Assembly: GCF_003461245.1 (NCBI RefSeq)
Contig: NZ_QTWS01000002.1
Location: 1 to 64,000 of the forward strand
Length of the DNA stretch: 64,000 nucleotides
Direction of reading: 5' to 3'
Origin: Blautia sp. AF19-10LB
Lineage (GTDB): Bacteria > Bacillota > Clostridia > Lachnospirales > Lachnospiraceae
Position 1 is the first letter of the stretch; every line of letters starts with the position of its first letter. The notes beneath the pieces were generated by a model. That model saw only the letters and a list, made by a program, of their open reading frames with translations, ran no database searches and was not told where the DNA came from. The position numbers and the translations under genes were made by a program. Shown one piece after another: positions 34,667-42,554 of this stretch.

Positions 34667-35598
34667 CCTTCTACCTTCGGCTGCGGTACTTCTGCAAGAA
34701 TCTCATCAAGGATCTCACGGGCGGATTTTTCCTGATATCTTGCCCTTGAATCCAGGACCATACGGTGAGCTGCCACATCTTTGAATACCGTCTGTACGTC
34801 CTTCGGTATTACATAGTCTCTTGCGCTCATGTAGGCTGCCGCTTTTGCCATACGGCACAATGCCAGCGTTCCACGGGGACTTAAGCCGAGGACGATCATT
34901 TCATGTTCTCTGGTCGCTTCCGCGAGTTTTGCTATATAATCCAGGACTTCGTCTGCCACATACACATCCTGCACTTCGCTCTGAAGTTTCAGGACTTCCT
35001 CTCTGGTGATGACAGTCCGCGCAAGTTCCAGCGGATTGACTTTCTGACGGTCGCGGAGAAGCTCTACCAGGCTCTGGTGATCCGGGTATCCCATGCTGAG
35101 ACTGACCATAAAACGGTCAAGCTGGGATTCCGGTAACATCTGAGTACCGGAAGAACCAACCGGGTTCTCTGTCGCAAGAACCACAAACGGCTGCGGCACT
35201 TCATGGGTCTCTCCGTCCACGGTCACTCTTCCCTCTTCCATTACTTCCAGAAGTGCAGCCTGCGTCTTGCTGGAAGTACGGTTGATCTCATCTGCAAGAA
35301 GAAGGTTGCACATTACCGCACCCGGACGGTACATGAACTGGCCGGTCTGTTTCTCATACATGGTAAATCCGGTGACATCAGACGGAACAACATCCGGTGT
35401 AAACTGGATACGGTTAAATTCCATTCCCATTAGGCGGCTCAGGGCAAGCGCTGTCGTTGTCTTTCCGACACCCGGCACGTCTTCCAGAAGAATGTGGCCT
35501 CTGGCCAGCACTGCCATGATGATCTTGTCTGTAACTGCTTTTTTTCCTTTGATGATCGTCTCGAGTTCCTTCTGGAGCTGTGTTATTTTTTCCGGCAA
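34663..35598 (-). CDS. MoxR-family AAA+ ATPase
   Basis: 311 residues. Walker A is LLEDVPGVGKTTTALALSRLM. Walker B region is LLLADEINRTSSKTQAALLEVMEE, sensor 1 is VLATENPVGSSGTQMLPESQLDRFM, and the C-terminal lid has LGLSPRGTLALCRMAKAAA. This is the MRP/MoxR subfamily, chaperone-like ATPases that act with DUF58 and vWA proteins. Preceded by GGAGG, 15 nt after the lipoprotein gene. Its presence in a corrinoid operon suggests a role in assembling the surface complex; that is inference. Confidence 0.95.
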   Translation of the reverse strand: MPEKITQLQKELETIIKGKKAVTDKIIMAVLARGHILLEDVPGVGKTTTALALSRLMGMEFNRIQFTPDVVPSDVTGFTMYEKQTGQFMYRPGAVMCNLLLADEINRTSSKTQAALLEVMEEGRVTVDGETHEVPQPFVVLATENPVGSSGTQMLPESQLDRFMVSLSMGYPDHQSLVELLRDRQKVNPLELARTVITREEVLKLQSEVQDVYVADEVLDYIAKLAEATREHEMIVLGLSPRGTLALCRMAKAAAYMSARDYVIPKDVQTVFKDVAAHRMVLDSRARYQEKSAREILDEILAEVPQPKVEG

Positions 35599-35613
35599 TG
35601 TCTTTTCCTCCGT

Positions 35614-36585
35614 TTATCTGTGATCTGTCATGTTGTAGAAACTGTTTTCTTTGTTCTGGCAGCGCTCATATGCCACCATCGCACAGAATGCCTGGTCCGT
35701 CGCCATCGGATCGCTGTCTCCGTCCTCTGTGTGGGAGAAGCTTCCGTCTTTCTGGTAATAGGTCATAAGAGTATCGTAGAGTCCCTTTCCGTCTTTCTGG
35801 AAACGCTCATCTTCATTGCAATCAATGCCATAGGTACTCAGGGCAATGATCGTCTGGGAAACGGACTCGGAGCTCTTGTCTCCATAGGCGGTATAGCCTC
35901 CGTCTGCATCCTGTGCATCTGCCAGGAACTCTACGCCCCTGTCTATGGTGTCTTTTACGTTTTCTTCTTCCTGATATGGTTCCAGACACTGCAGCGTCAT
36001 GGCCGTCAGATCCACATCTCCCTCTGTGGCATTGTCATCCAGAGAAAAACCGCCATCGGATTTTTCCTGTTCCAGAATATAGTCGAGATATTTCTTCTGA
36101 ACCTCACCGTCTTTATTCGCCTGCGGATCCTGTGCATTCAGGGCAAGGAGGGCAAAAACAGCTCCGTTCAGTCCCTGAGAGACAACGGTCTCATAATCTT
36201 CCAGCGGCTTCTGGATATCATAGCCGCCGATCTCTGACGGATCTTCCCCGATCGCACAAAGTGCCAGTACTGCACGGGAATATTCTGTATATTTGTTTTC
36301 GCTTAAGATACCGTCCTGCTCTTTCAGTTTCTTTTCCAGATTTGCACGGTATTTCTCGAAGTAATTGTCCTCTGCCTTTTCACCGGAACGCGCCAGTGCG
36401 ATCACTGTCCACTCACCGCCCAGGGAATCTGATGCGGGAGACGTCACTGTCTTCTGTTCATATTCTGCGGTTTTTGCAAGTGCCTTCTCCAGATCCGGTG
36501 TACTGCTGCCACCGCATCCTGTCATCATTCCTGCTGTTGTCAGCAGTACCAGAAATGTAAGTCCTCTTTGTTTTAATTTGTTCAT
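35614..36585 (-). CDS. Lipoprotein with prenyltransferase-like alpha/alpha-barrel repeats (intrinsic factor N-domain analogue)
   Basis: 323 residues from ATG 36585, which overlaps the upstream stop codon (ATGA) and follows GAGGG. The signal peptide ends in the lipobox MTGC (about residues 17-21). The mature part is helical with repeats of the prenyltransferase/squalene-cyclase toroid: GGEWTVIALARSG, GLNGAVFALLALNAQ, EKSDGGFSLDD, EGDVDLTAMTLQCLEPY, DADGGYTAYGDKSSESVSQTIIALSTYG and DGSFSHTEDGDSDPMATDQAFCAMVAYE. Human intrinsic factor and transcobalamin have the same alpha6/alpha6 barrel and a similar VDTAAMA phrase, as I recall. With a separate DUF4430 lipoprotein (40908-41429) in the same operon, the two could form a split intrinsic-factor-like B12-binding pair. 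Not an enzyme: no lipid cyclase or transferase catalytic motif is visible. Confidence 0.8.
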   Translation of the reverse strand: MNKLKQRGLTFLVLLTTAGMMTGCGGSSTPDLEKALAKTAEYEQKTVTSPASDSLGGEWTVIALARSGEKAEDNYFEKYRANLEKKLKEQDGILSENKYTEYSRAVLALCAIGEDPSEIGGYDIQKPLEDYETVVSQGLNGAVFALLALNAQDPQANKDGEVQKKYLDYILEQEKSDGGFSLDDNATEGDVDLTAMTLQCLEPYQEEENVKDTIDRGVEFLADAQDADGGYTAYGDKSSESVSQTIIALSTYGIDCNEDERFQKDGKGLYDTLMTYYQKDGSFSHTEDGDSDPMATDQAFCAMVAYERCQNKENSFYNMTDHR

Positions 36586-37331
36586 ACTCTGCCCTCTCGT
36601 ATTCTGTGCCAGCAGAGAAGAACATCCTCTCTGCGTGAACATTCGATCGTCCAGCTTCTCTCTTTGGTAAGTGGAAGCAGGTTCTGTAGTTTCTGCCAGG
36701 GAATGGTACCCTTTCCAAGCCCCAGATGTGCATCCCGGTCACCGCAGTTATCATGGACATGAACATGCGTGACGTAAGGTGCAAGTTCTTCTGCCCAGGT
36801 GAGAACCGGAATTTCTGAATAACAGTGCGCATGCCCGATATCCAGACACAGATGGAAGTCCGGATGATCTACTTTCCTGTATACATCCAGAAGAAGTTCC
36901 CAGTCCTCGTCCAGAACGTTCTCCATCACGATTTCCAGTCCTTCTCTGTGTTCCAGAAACTCGCAGAAAAACCGGCTTACCTGATCTGCCCATCCTTCCC
37001 TGAAATAAACGCAGGGGATCATTCCGGAATGGTAAATGATCTTTCTGGCTCCAAGTTCCTTCCCCGCCTGATAGCACTGTGCAAACCGGGTCATCGTTAC
37101 TTCACGGATCAGGCTGTCAAACGCAGCCGGGTTCAGATCCAGGAAAGGCCCGTGAAGTGTCAGCGGCGGATTCCCAAATGTATTTAATTTTTTCCTGTAT
37201 ATCTGTATCGTCTCTTCCAGATGATCCAGATTGTCGGAGATGGAAAAATCAATGCTCTCCACTCCCATTCCTGTTTCCCGGATCAGTTCTTTCATTTCCT
37301 CATCCGGAAGCAGATGACTGATATTGATCAC
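36582..37331 (-). CDS. TIM-barrel protein of the AP-endonuclease-2/xylose isomerase-like family, candidate CbiR-type cobamide remodelling enzyme
   Basis: 249 residues if it starts at GTG 37331 (VINISHLLPDEEM), which lies 14 nt after the EcfS stop and six bases after AAGAGG. Longer starts run back into ecfS. Typical metal-site motifs of the superfamily are present: IIYHSGM, EIVMENVLDED, LCLDIGHAHCYS, VTHVHVHDNCGDRDAHLGLGKG and WTIECSR. The family contains endonuclease IV, sugar epimerases, and also CbiR, reported in Akkermansia as an enzyme that removes the lower-ligand part of cobamides. Position between the B12-type S component and the barrel lipoprotein favours a CbiR-like role over sugar isomerisation. 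Family is sure, the function is inferred. Confidence 0.7.
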   Translation of the reverse strand: MINISHLLPDEEMKELIRETGMGVESIDFSISDNLDHLEETIQIYRKKLNTFGNPPLTLHGPFLDLNPAAFDSLIREVTMTRFAQCYQAGKELGARKIIYHSGMIPCVYFREGWADQVSRFFCEFLEHREGLEIVMENVLDEDWELLLDVYRKVDHPDFHLCLDIGHAHCYSEIPVLTWAEELAPYVTHVHVHDNCGDRDAHLGLGKGTIPWQKLQNLLPLTKERSWTIECSRREDVLLCWHRIREGRV

Positions 37332-37344
37332 TTTCTGCCTCTTT

Positions 37345-38205
37345 TCAGGGCTCCACCAGCCCGTATTTTTTCTTGATGCGTTCCAGTTTCTCAAGCATCG
37401 GACGGCTTAAGAACCACAGAAAAATCACTGTTGAGATGGCATGTACCAGATCGACCGGTGCTCCTGAAATATAAAAAGCCAGAAGACTTGCCCAGGTAAC
37501 CTGTCCATATGACATCAACGCACTTGCCGGATTCATGATTCCACCATAAATCAGAAACACGCTCAAAAATCCATAAATACAGAGATCCCGCTTCCGTGCT
37601 TTGAGAATTCCTTTCTGAAAAAGGATTCCCGCAAGAAAACCGATCATGCCAAATGCAAACATCTGCCACGGAGTCCACGGTCCCTGTCCCATGAACATGT
37701 TGGAAAGCATCATGATCAGACACCCGACCAGAAAACCTGCTTCCCCTCCAAAGGAAATACCGCTCAAGATCACGATCGCCGCAACCGGTTTAAAACTCGG
37801 CACCATAAAAAATGCCGCTCTTCCTGCCACTCCGATCGCCGCCAGGACTGCGATCACCATGATCTCACGCGCCTTCGGCTTTCTTCCCTCAAACATCATA
37901 AAAAAGGGAAGCATCGCCGCAACGATCACGATCAGACTGCAGACCAGATATTTTCGTCCGTGGAAAACCCTGACTGACAGATACAGAAGTAACGGTACGA
38001 CCAGGAGCATCACACCCAGCGCAAACCATGTCCGCCTGCTGACTCTGCCTTCCTTCGTCATCTGCCGGATGATCAGTCCGTCTGTGGGAAGTCTGTATTC
38101 TTCTGGTTCCTCTGGCTGCTCTTCCTTCGTATCTGCTGCATGCTCCGGATGCCGGTCCTCCCAGAATTCTTCCATAAATGTATCTAATTGCTGTTCCGTA
38201 AGCAT
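37345..38205 (-). CDS. ECF transporter S component (probable cobalamin/corrinoid, CbrT-like)
   Basis: 286 residues. A hydrophilic N-terminus of about 58 residues, rich in Glu, is followed by two extra membrane spans and then a six-span S-component core. That core reads MVIAVLAAIGVAGRAAFFMVPSFKPVAAIVILSGISFGGEAGFLVGCLIMMLSNMFMGQGPWTPWQMFAFGMIGFLAGILF. The FKPVAAI...GQGPWTPWQM pattern is the one I associate with cobalamin-type S components (CbrT). Usual S components are about 180-200 residues, so the N-terminal part is an extension. Genes for the A and T subunits lie immediately upstream, with a 22-nt overlap to the ATPase gene, and a corrinoid-type riboswitch heads the operon. Substrate assignment is inferred. 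Confidence 0.85.
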   Translation of the reverse strand: MLTEQQLDTFMEEFWEDRHPEHAADTKEEQPEEPEEYRLPTDGLIIRQMTKEGRVSRRTWFALGVMLLVVPLLLYLSVRVFHGRKYLVCSLIVIVAAMLPFFMMFEGRKPKAREIMVIAVLAAIGVAGRAAFFMVPSFKPVAAIVILSGISFGGEAGFLVGCLIMMLSNMFMGQGPWTPWQMFAFGMIGFLAGILFQKGILKARKRDLCIYGFLSVFLIYGGIMNPASALMSYGQVTWASLLAFYISGAPVDLVHAISTVIFLWFLSRPMLEKLERIKKKYGLVEP

Positions 38206-39920
38206 GTGATCACATCCTTTCCGGTGACAGCATCCGGAAAGAGCTGCCTTGCCATACGGTTTGCCGCCGTTGTGTAGAAGTTATTTCCTGCAAAAAACTC
38301 CCTTGTATTCTGGCTTGTCACAACATTTCCCTCAAAGAACAGACCCACGCGGTCTGCATACTCTGCGACAAATTCCACATCATGGGAGATCATAAAGATC
38401 GTCAGTCCATGCTGTTTCAGTTTATTCAGAATTCTGCCGATTTCTTCCTTGTATTCTGCGTCCATGCCCTTGGTGGGTTCATCCATCAGGAGGATCCTCG
38501 GACGCAGGAGAAGTACTTTGGCAAGAGCAAGTCTCTGCTGTTCTCCGCCGCTTAAATCATAGGGATGTCGGTCCAGAAGCCCTTCAAGCCGTGTCAGGCT
38601 TACTATTCCCTCGATGGCTTTTTCCTTCTTCATGTGAACCTGATATTCCGGAGAAAGCTTCTCTTTCTTTCCACCAATGACGGAATAAAGATCTTCCAGT
38701 ACTGTTTTTTTGAGAAAAATACTCTGTGGATTCTGTGGCATCACACCAAGACAGCCACAGTATAATTCTCTGTCCTTATAGGTACGGATATCACGGCCCT
38801 CCAGACGGATCCTGCCACGGTAAGGCTGGCGCACCCGGCTTAAGAGTGACAATGTCGTACTCTTGCCGGTTCCGTTGCCGCCCACCAGTGCATAAAATTC
38901 GCCTTTTCCTACCTGAAGTGACAGATCCCGCACAACGTCCGGGCTGTCCTTCTCATACCGGAACCAGACATCCTTCATTTCTATTGCCGGTTCTCTGCCG
39001 GAAGATGGCTGCTGTTCTTTCTGCTGTGCTGTCTTCTCGGCCAGGAACCGGTCGTTTGCTTTTTGCTGAAGTTCCCTTGAAATTCCTTTTGTATGAAAGT
39101 ATTCCGCCAGCCACTGCCGTCCCTCGCTGACGGTCAGGGGACAGGCCGCACTGCTGTCGGTCTCTCCGTAGATCTGCATGGGAACCGGCATGGACAAAAA
39201 CATCCCGTGCTTCTGCTCCCGCAGTTTCTGACCGATCTCTGACGGTCTTCCCTCCAGAAAAACGGTTCCCTTATCCAGTACAAACACTTTGTCCGCATAA
39301 GGAATGATATCCTGCAGACGGTGTTCTGTAATGATCACAGTTGTTCCGATGTCGCGGTTGATCTTTTTGACCGTTTCCAGAAAGTCTGATGCCGCGATCG
39401 GGTCAAGCTGAGAAGTCGGCTCATCCAGAATCAGAAGCGACGGATGCATTGCCATGATCGCCGCCAGGTTCAGAAGCTGCTTCTGTCCTCCGGAGAGTTC
39501 CTCCACACCCTTGTAGAACCACTGATGAATTCCAAAATAGCTCGCCATCTCCGCAACCCGGAGCCGGATTGTTTCGTTGTCATATCCAAGGCTCTCCAGC
39601 CCAAAAGCCAGTTCATGCCAGACTTTGTCTGTTACGATCTGATTATCCGGATTCTGCATGACAAAACCGATCTCCTGACTCTGCGTCCTGTGATCGACTT
39701 CTGCAAGTTTCTCTCCCTTGAACAGAACGGTTCCGCTCGAAACTCCATGAGGCATAAGTACGCTCTTGAAATGACGGAGCAGAGTGCTTTTGCCACAGCC
39801 GCTCCTTCCACAGATCACATTCAGGGTTCCCTCCTGAATCTCCATATTTACCTGATCGAGCACCTTACTGGAACAATCCGGGTGTGCAAAACAAAAGTCA
39901 TGTATCTCTACTATATTCAT
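38184..39920 (-). CDS. ecfA: Fused ECF transporter ATPase (EcfA1-EcfA2 type)
   Basis: 578 residues with two ABC ATPase domains. Domain 1 (about 1-230): Walker A GRSGCGKSTL, signature LSGGQKQLLNLA, Walker B LLILDEPTSQLD. Domain 2 (about 315-560): Walker A GGNGTGKSTT, signature LSGGEQQRLALA, Walker B ILLMDEPTKGMD. A linker of about 75 residues joins them. Most Firmicutes encode two separate ECF ATPases shared by many S components; a fused, dedicated copy within an operon indicates a group I (dedicated) transporter. It overlaps ecfT by 4 nt (ATGA). Confidence 0.95.
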   Translation of the reverse strand: MNIVEIHDFCFAHPDCSSKVLDQVNMEIQEGTLNVICGRSGCGKSTLLRHFKSVLMPHGVSSGTVLFKGEKLAEVDHRTQSQEIGFVMQNPDNQIVTDKVWHELAFGLESLGYDNETIRLRVAEMASYFGIHQWFYKGVEELSGGQKQLLNLAAIMAMHPSLLILDEPTSQLDPIAASDFLETVKKINRDIGTTVIITEHRLQDIIPYADKVFVLDKGTVFLEGRPSEIGQKLREQKHGMFLSMPVPMQIYGETDSSAACPLTVSEGRQWLAEYFHTKGISRELQQKANDRFLAEKTAQQKEQQPSSGREPAIEMKDVWFRYEKDSPDVVRDLSLQVGKGEFYALVGGNGTGKSTTLSLLSRVRQPYRGRIRLEGRDIRTYKDRELYCGCLGVMPQNPQSIFLKKTVLEDLYSVIGGKKEKLSPEYQVHMKKEKAIEGIVSLTRLEGLLDRHPYDLSGGEQQRLALAKVLLLRPRILLMDEPTKGMDAEYKEEIGRILNKLKQHGLTIFMISHDVEFVAEYADRVGLFFEGNVVTSQNTREFFAGNNFYTTAANRMARQLFPDAVTGKDVITCLRNSN

Positions 39921-40927
39921 AAGATTTTTCCTTCCTGTTCCAGTTCTTCATAAATCTGACGGTAAGTCATTCCGATATCGGTTCCTGTTTTTTTCCTGCT
40001 CTGTTTCAGTTTCCGGCTCTCGTAGAGTTCCAGCATCACCGGAAGGAAACAGAAAATCCCGAAACAGAGATAAGTTGCTCCGGCAAGCCATGGCGTAACG
40101 CTTACCGGTGCTGTACTGCCCTGCACGGTAAAGCCGGCCAGTACGATCCTCGGATCATATACCGCATAGGCAGCTCCACTGGCACAGCCTGCTGTAAATA
40201 CAGCAAAAAGGCCTGCCATGAGGGTTCCAAGGCAACAGTCTCTCTTTGTAAAGCGATAGACGGAAAACGCCGTTCTTCCCCGCAGTCCATAGCCACGGCT
40301 TCGCATGGAATCCGAAGTCTCGATCGCATTTTCCAGCGACCAGGTCACAAGGATCGAAAGCATCTGAAGGCCATATTTTATCCTGTCCAGAAGTCTTCTC
40401 TCTGAAACATCTCGCCCCATTGCCTTCTGTCCGTTCCGGATAACTCCAAGCTGATTCAAAAAACGCGGCACAAACCGAAGTGCCATCGAAAGCACGAGTG
40501 AAAGTGCCGGTATGATCCGTCCGAAAAGGTAAACAAATTTGTCCGTTGTCATGACCTGATTGTAACAGCTGAACCACTGGATCACGACAAACATGACGGC
40601 ACCAAGCACAACGCCGTATACCAGAGCCTCCAGTGTGATCCAGTTTCCGCTGCTCTCAACATAATAAAGCATTGTTACACCATAATGGTTGAACATCGGA
40701 TTCAGAAGTGCCACGACCAGAAGCCCCGGCAGGGTCAGAAGCAGACTCTGCCTGAGTGTCCTGCGCCAGCCATTCAGCAGCGCGGCATAAAAGACAGCCC
40801 CGGCATAAGATATGCCCAGGAATACCGGATGCTGATTAAACATGGTAAATAAAAGCACCACTCCGAAATAAAAAAAGTTCAGCAGGGGGTGGTACCGGGA
40901 AAAACTGTCACTTTCCATCTTCTGCAT
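39917..40927 (-). CDS. ecfT: ECF transporter T component
   Basis: 336 residues with about six membrane spans. Hallmark coupling-helix motifs are SMRSRGYGLRGRTAF (the A-R-G type motif that contacts the ATPases) and the earlier FLNQLGVIRNGQKAMG segment. The N-terminal HPLLNFFYFGVVLLFTMFNQHPVFL is typical of the family. Ribosome-binding site AGGAG is six bases before ATG 40927; the start overlaps the DUF4430 lipoprotein gene by 20 nt. Confidence 0.93.
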   Translation of the reverse strand: MQKMESDSFSRYHPLLNFFYFGVVLLFTMFNQHPVFLGISYAGAVFYAALLNGWRRTLRQSLLLTLPGLLVVALLNPMFNHYGVTMLYYVESSGNWITLEALVYGVVLGAVMFVVIQWFSCYNQVMTTDKFVYLFGRIIPALSLVLSMALRFVPRFLNQLGVIRNGQKAMGRDVSERRLLDRIKYGLQMLSILVTWSLENAIETSDSMRSRGYGLRGRTAFSVYRFTKRDCCLGTLMAGLFAVFTAGCASGAAYAVYDPRIVLAGFTVQGSTAPVSVTPWLAGATYLCFGIFCFLPVMLELYESRKLKQSRKKTGTDIGMTYRQIYEELEQEGKIL

Positions 40928-41429
40928 ACTGATCTCCTACATCGGAGCCAAGATTGCAGGTGTATCTCCATTCAATCTTATCTCCGTCCTCAAGCCTGTA
41001 GCTGGAACAGCCATAATTCGGATACTTGCCGTTTACGCTGTACATCCAGCCGGAGTTTTTGCCACAGTCAAACTCATAAAGCTGGTTGATTCCCTCAACA
41101 TAATAGCTCTTGTACAGTGGTGTATAACGGGATGCCATATGGATTCCCTGCTCTCCGCAGATCTGCTTCAGAACATCAAAAACAGTTTCGCCGCCCTTAA
41201 ATGATACCTGCGTTTCCTTAAGGATCCATCCGTCCTGCGGAACAAATTCCTTCTTGGTCTCCTTAAGATCCTCCATATGGTCAAGAATCGTGGAACATTC
41301 TATCGAGATCGTGCAGTTTCCGCCTTTTGATGAAGCGCCGCCTCCACAGCCCGATAACAGAAAGCTGCACAGAAACAGCACCATACAGACTGCTGCTGTA
41401 ACTCTGGTTCTACTTTTTACAAAGAACAT
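40908..41429 (-). CDS. DUF4430 lipoprotein (transcobalamin/intrinsic factor C-terminal-like)
   Basis: 173 residues from ATG 41429, preceded by GGAAGGA. An earlier ATG (41465) is also possible but would place extra polar residues before the signal peptide. The signal peptide MFFVKSRTRVTAAVCMVLFLCS ends in the lipobox LSGC. The mature part is a single DUF4430 domain: ISIECSTILDHMEDLKETKKEFVPQDGWIL, GGETVFDVLKQIC, SYYVEGINQLYEFDCGKNSGWMYSVNGKYPNYG and DGDKIEWRYTCNLGSDVG. This domain corresponds to the beta domain that closes over B12 in intrinsic factor and transcobalamin. It is the likely partner of the barrel lipoprotein at 35614-36585. Confidence 0.93.
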   Translation of the reverse strand: MFFVKSRTRVTAAVCMVLFLCSFLLSGCGGGASSKGGNCTISIECSTILDHMEDLKETKKEFVPQDGWILKETQVSFKGGETVFDVLKQICGEQGIHMASRYTPLYKSYYVEGINQLYEFDCGKNSGWMYSVNGKYPNYGCSSYRLEDGDKIEWRYTCNLGSDVGDQYAEDGK

Positions 41430-41457
41430 CTTATTATCCTTCCATTTCTTTCCGTTC

Positions 41458-42336
41458 CTATCCATCAAGTTCCTCTGAAAGTTCTGCATATTCTGTAGTA
41501 AAGCCGAATTCCTGTGCATATTCGTCTACTTTGCTGCCCTTTTGGCAGACGATCGTGCAGCTTCTGTTGATGATCCATGGTCCGATCTCATCCGGATCAT
41601 GCAGGATCTCGATCCGCTCCAGTCTGCTGCAGCCGTGGAACGCCCACCGGCCGATCTCTCTGACACTCTCCGGGACATATACCGTTCTTAAATTCTTGCA
41701 GCGGAAAAAGGCACTGTCTCCGATCACACGAAGGTTCGAAGGAAGTGTCAGCTCCTCTATTCCGCAGAAATAAAATGCTTCTTCTCCGATCTCCCGGACA
41801 GAATCCGGCAGTGCAATGCTGTGAAGTTCCTTGCAGCGGTAAAAAGCTCTCTTCTCAATCTGCTGTGTATGTGGCGGAAGACAGACTTCCTCCAGATTCA
41901 GGCAGGAATCAAAAATCCCCTCCGGGATCACCCTGCATCTGCTCCCGGAAGAAAATTCCACTCTTTTCAGTTTGCTGCACTCCCGGTAACACTGTGCACC
42001 GATCTTCTCAAGACTGTCCGGCAGTACTGCTGCCCTCAGACGCCGGTTCCCTGCGAATGCTCTTTTTTTGATCTCTATCAGTGTATCCGGAAATCTGACC
42101 TGTTTCTGAAACTGGCATCCCTCAAATGCCTGCTTGCCGATCACGCGACAGGCAGCGGGAAGCGATACACTGTGTACCTTGCCATTATTAAGGAAGCATT
42201 TGTCCCCTATGTATCTGTACTGATCCGGAATCTCCCCCGGTGCGCCTACTCTCCTGTTTCGCTCATTCTGTATCGTGTATACCCGTGCATCATACCTCAG
42301 CTGATTCCAGCCTTTTTCCGCATTTTGTCTTTCCAT
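41458..42336 (-). CDS. BspA-type leucine-rich repeat protein
   Basis: 292 residues from ATG 42336 (ribosome-binding site GGAG, five bases before). The upstream in-frame start at 42456 would lie inside the riboswitch terminator. Eight or more repeats of the LRR_5 kind follow one another: VIGKQAFEGC, EIKKRAFAGN, KIGAQCYREC, VIPEGIFDSC, QIEKRAFYRC, EIGEEAFYFC, VIGDSAFFRC, EIGRWAFHGC. Each is of about 22-23 residues with Cys often closing the unit. There is no signal peptide or membrane span, which is odd for a gene family usually found at the surface; it may be cytoplasmic or exported without a classical signal. First gene behind the riboswitch, so its link to corrinoid use is by position only. 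Confidence 0.87.
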   Translation of the reverse strand: MERQNAEKGWNQLRYDARVYTIQNERNRRVGAPGEIPDQYRYIGDKCFLNNGKVHSVSLPAACRVIGKQAFEGCQFQKQVRFPDTLIEIKKRAFAGNRRLRAAVLPDSLEKIGAQCYRECSKLKRVEFSSGSRCRVIPEGIFDSCLNLEEVCLPPHTQQIEKRAFYRCKELHSIALPDSVREIGEEAFYFCGIEELTLPSNLRVIGDSAFFRCKNLRTVYVPESVREIGRWAFHGCSRLERIEILHDPDEIGPWIINRSCTIVCQKGSKVDEYAQEFGFTTEYAELSEELDG

Positions 42337-42376
42337 GGTTTCTCCGCTCTTTCCTTTTCTCTTTAAGACAACAAAA

Positions 42377-42410
42377 ACAGAGCCCCATAATTGCCATGAT
42401 GGGTCTCTGT
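42377..42410 (-). terminator. Attenuator terminator of riboswitch 2
   Basis: On the minus strand a hairpin with arms ACAGAGACCCAT / ATGGGGCTCTGT (one G-T pair) and a 10-nt loop is followed by TTTTTG. It lies between the aptamer and the first gene, 41 nt before its start codon. Confidence 0.85.
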
Positions 42411-42545
42411 CCTCTGCACAACGCGTTCTATATGCTGACTCTGTATGCGGATGCACACTTACAGCAGTTTCTTATAAACTGTTCCGGATTCCCGCCGGAT
42501 TACATTAAATTGACTTTTCTGGTCAAACCACGCCTGGTTATTCTT
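42411..42545 (-). promoter_or_regulatory. Corrinoid (cobalamin)-type riboswitch 2
   Basis: On the minus strand: AACCAGGCGTGGTTTGACC, then TAATCCGGCGGGAATCCGG, AACAG, CTGCTGTAAGTG, a small hairpin (TGCATCCGCATA), AGAGTCAGCATATAG and AACGCGTTG. The block order matches the cobalamin riboswitch core and is shared, with about the same spacing, with riboswitch 1 at 20251-20385. CTGTAA and AGTCAG-A-A are closer here to the classic consensus; the CCCGC block is again missing. Followed directly by an intrinsic terminator, so high ligand would switch off the 18.5-kb operon. Confidence 0.8.
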
Positions 42546-42554
42546 TTTCAGAAA

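Noticed and set aside
35614..36585. Annotation as a terpene cyclase or prenyltransferase
   Set aside because: It is a lipoprotein with only the toroid repeats; no DDXD or zinc-site residues of those enzymes are visible, and context points to corrinoid binding.
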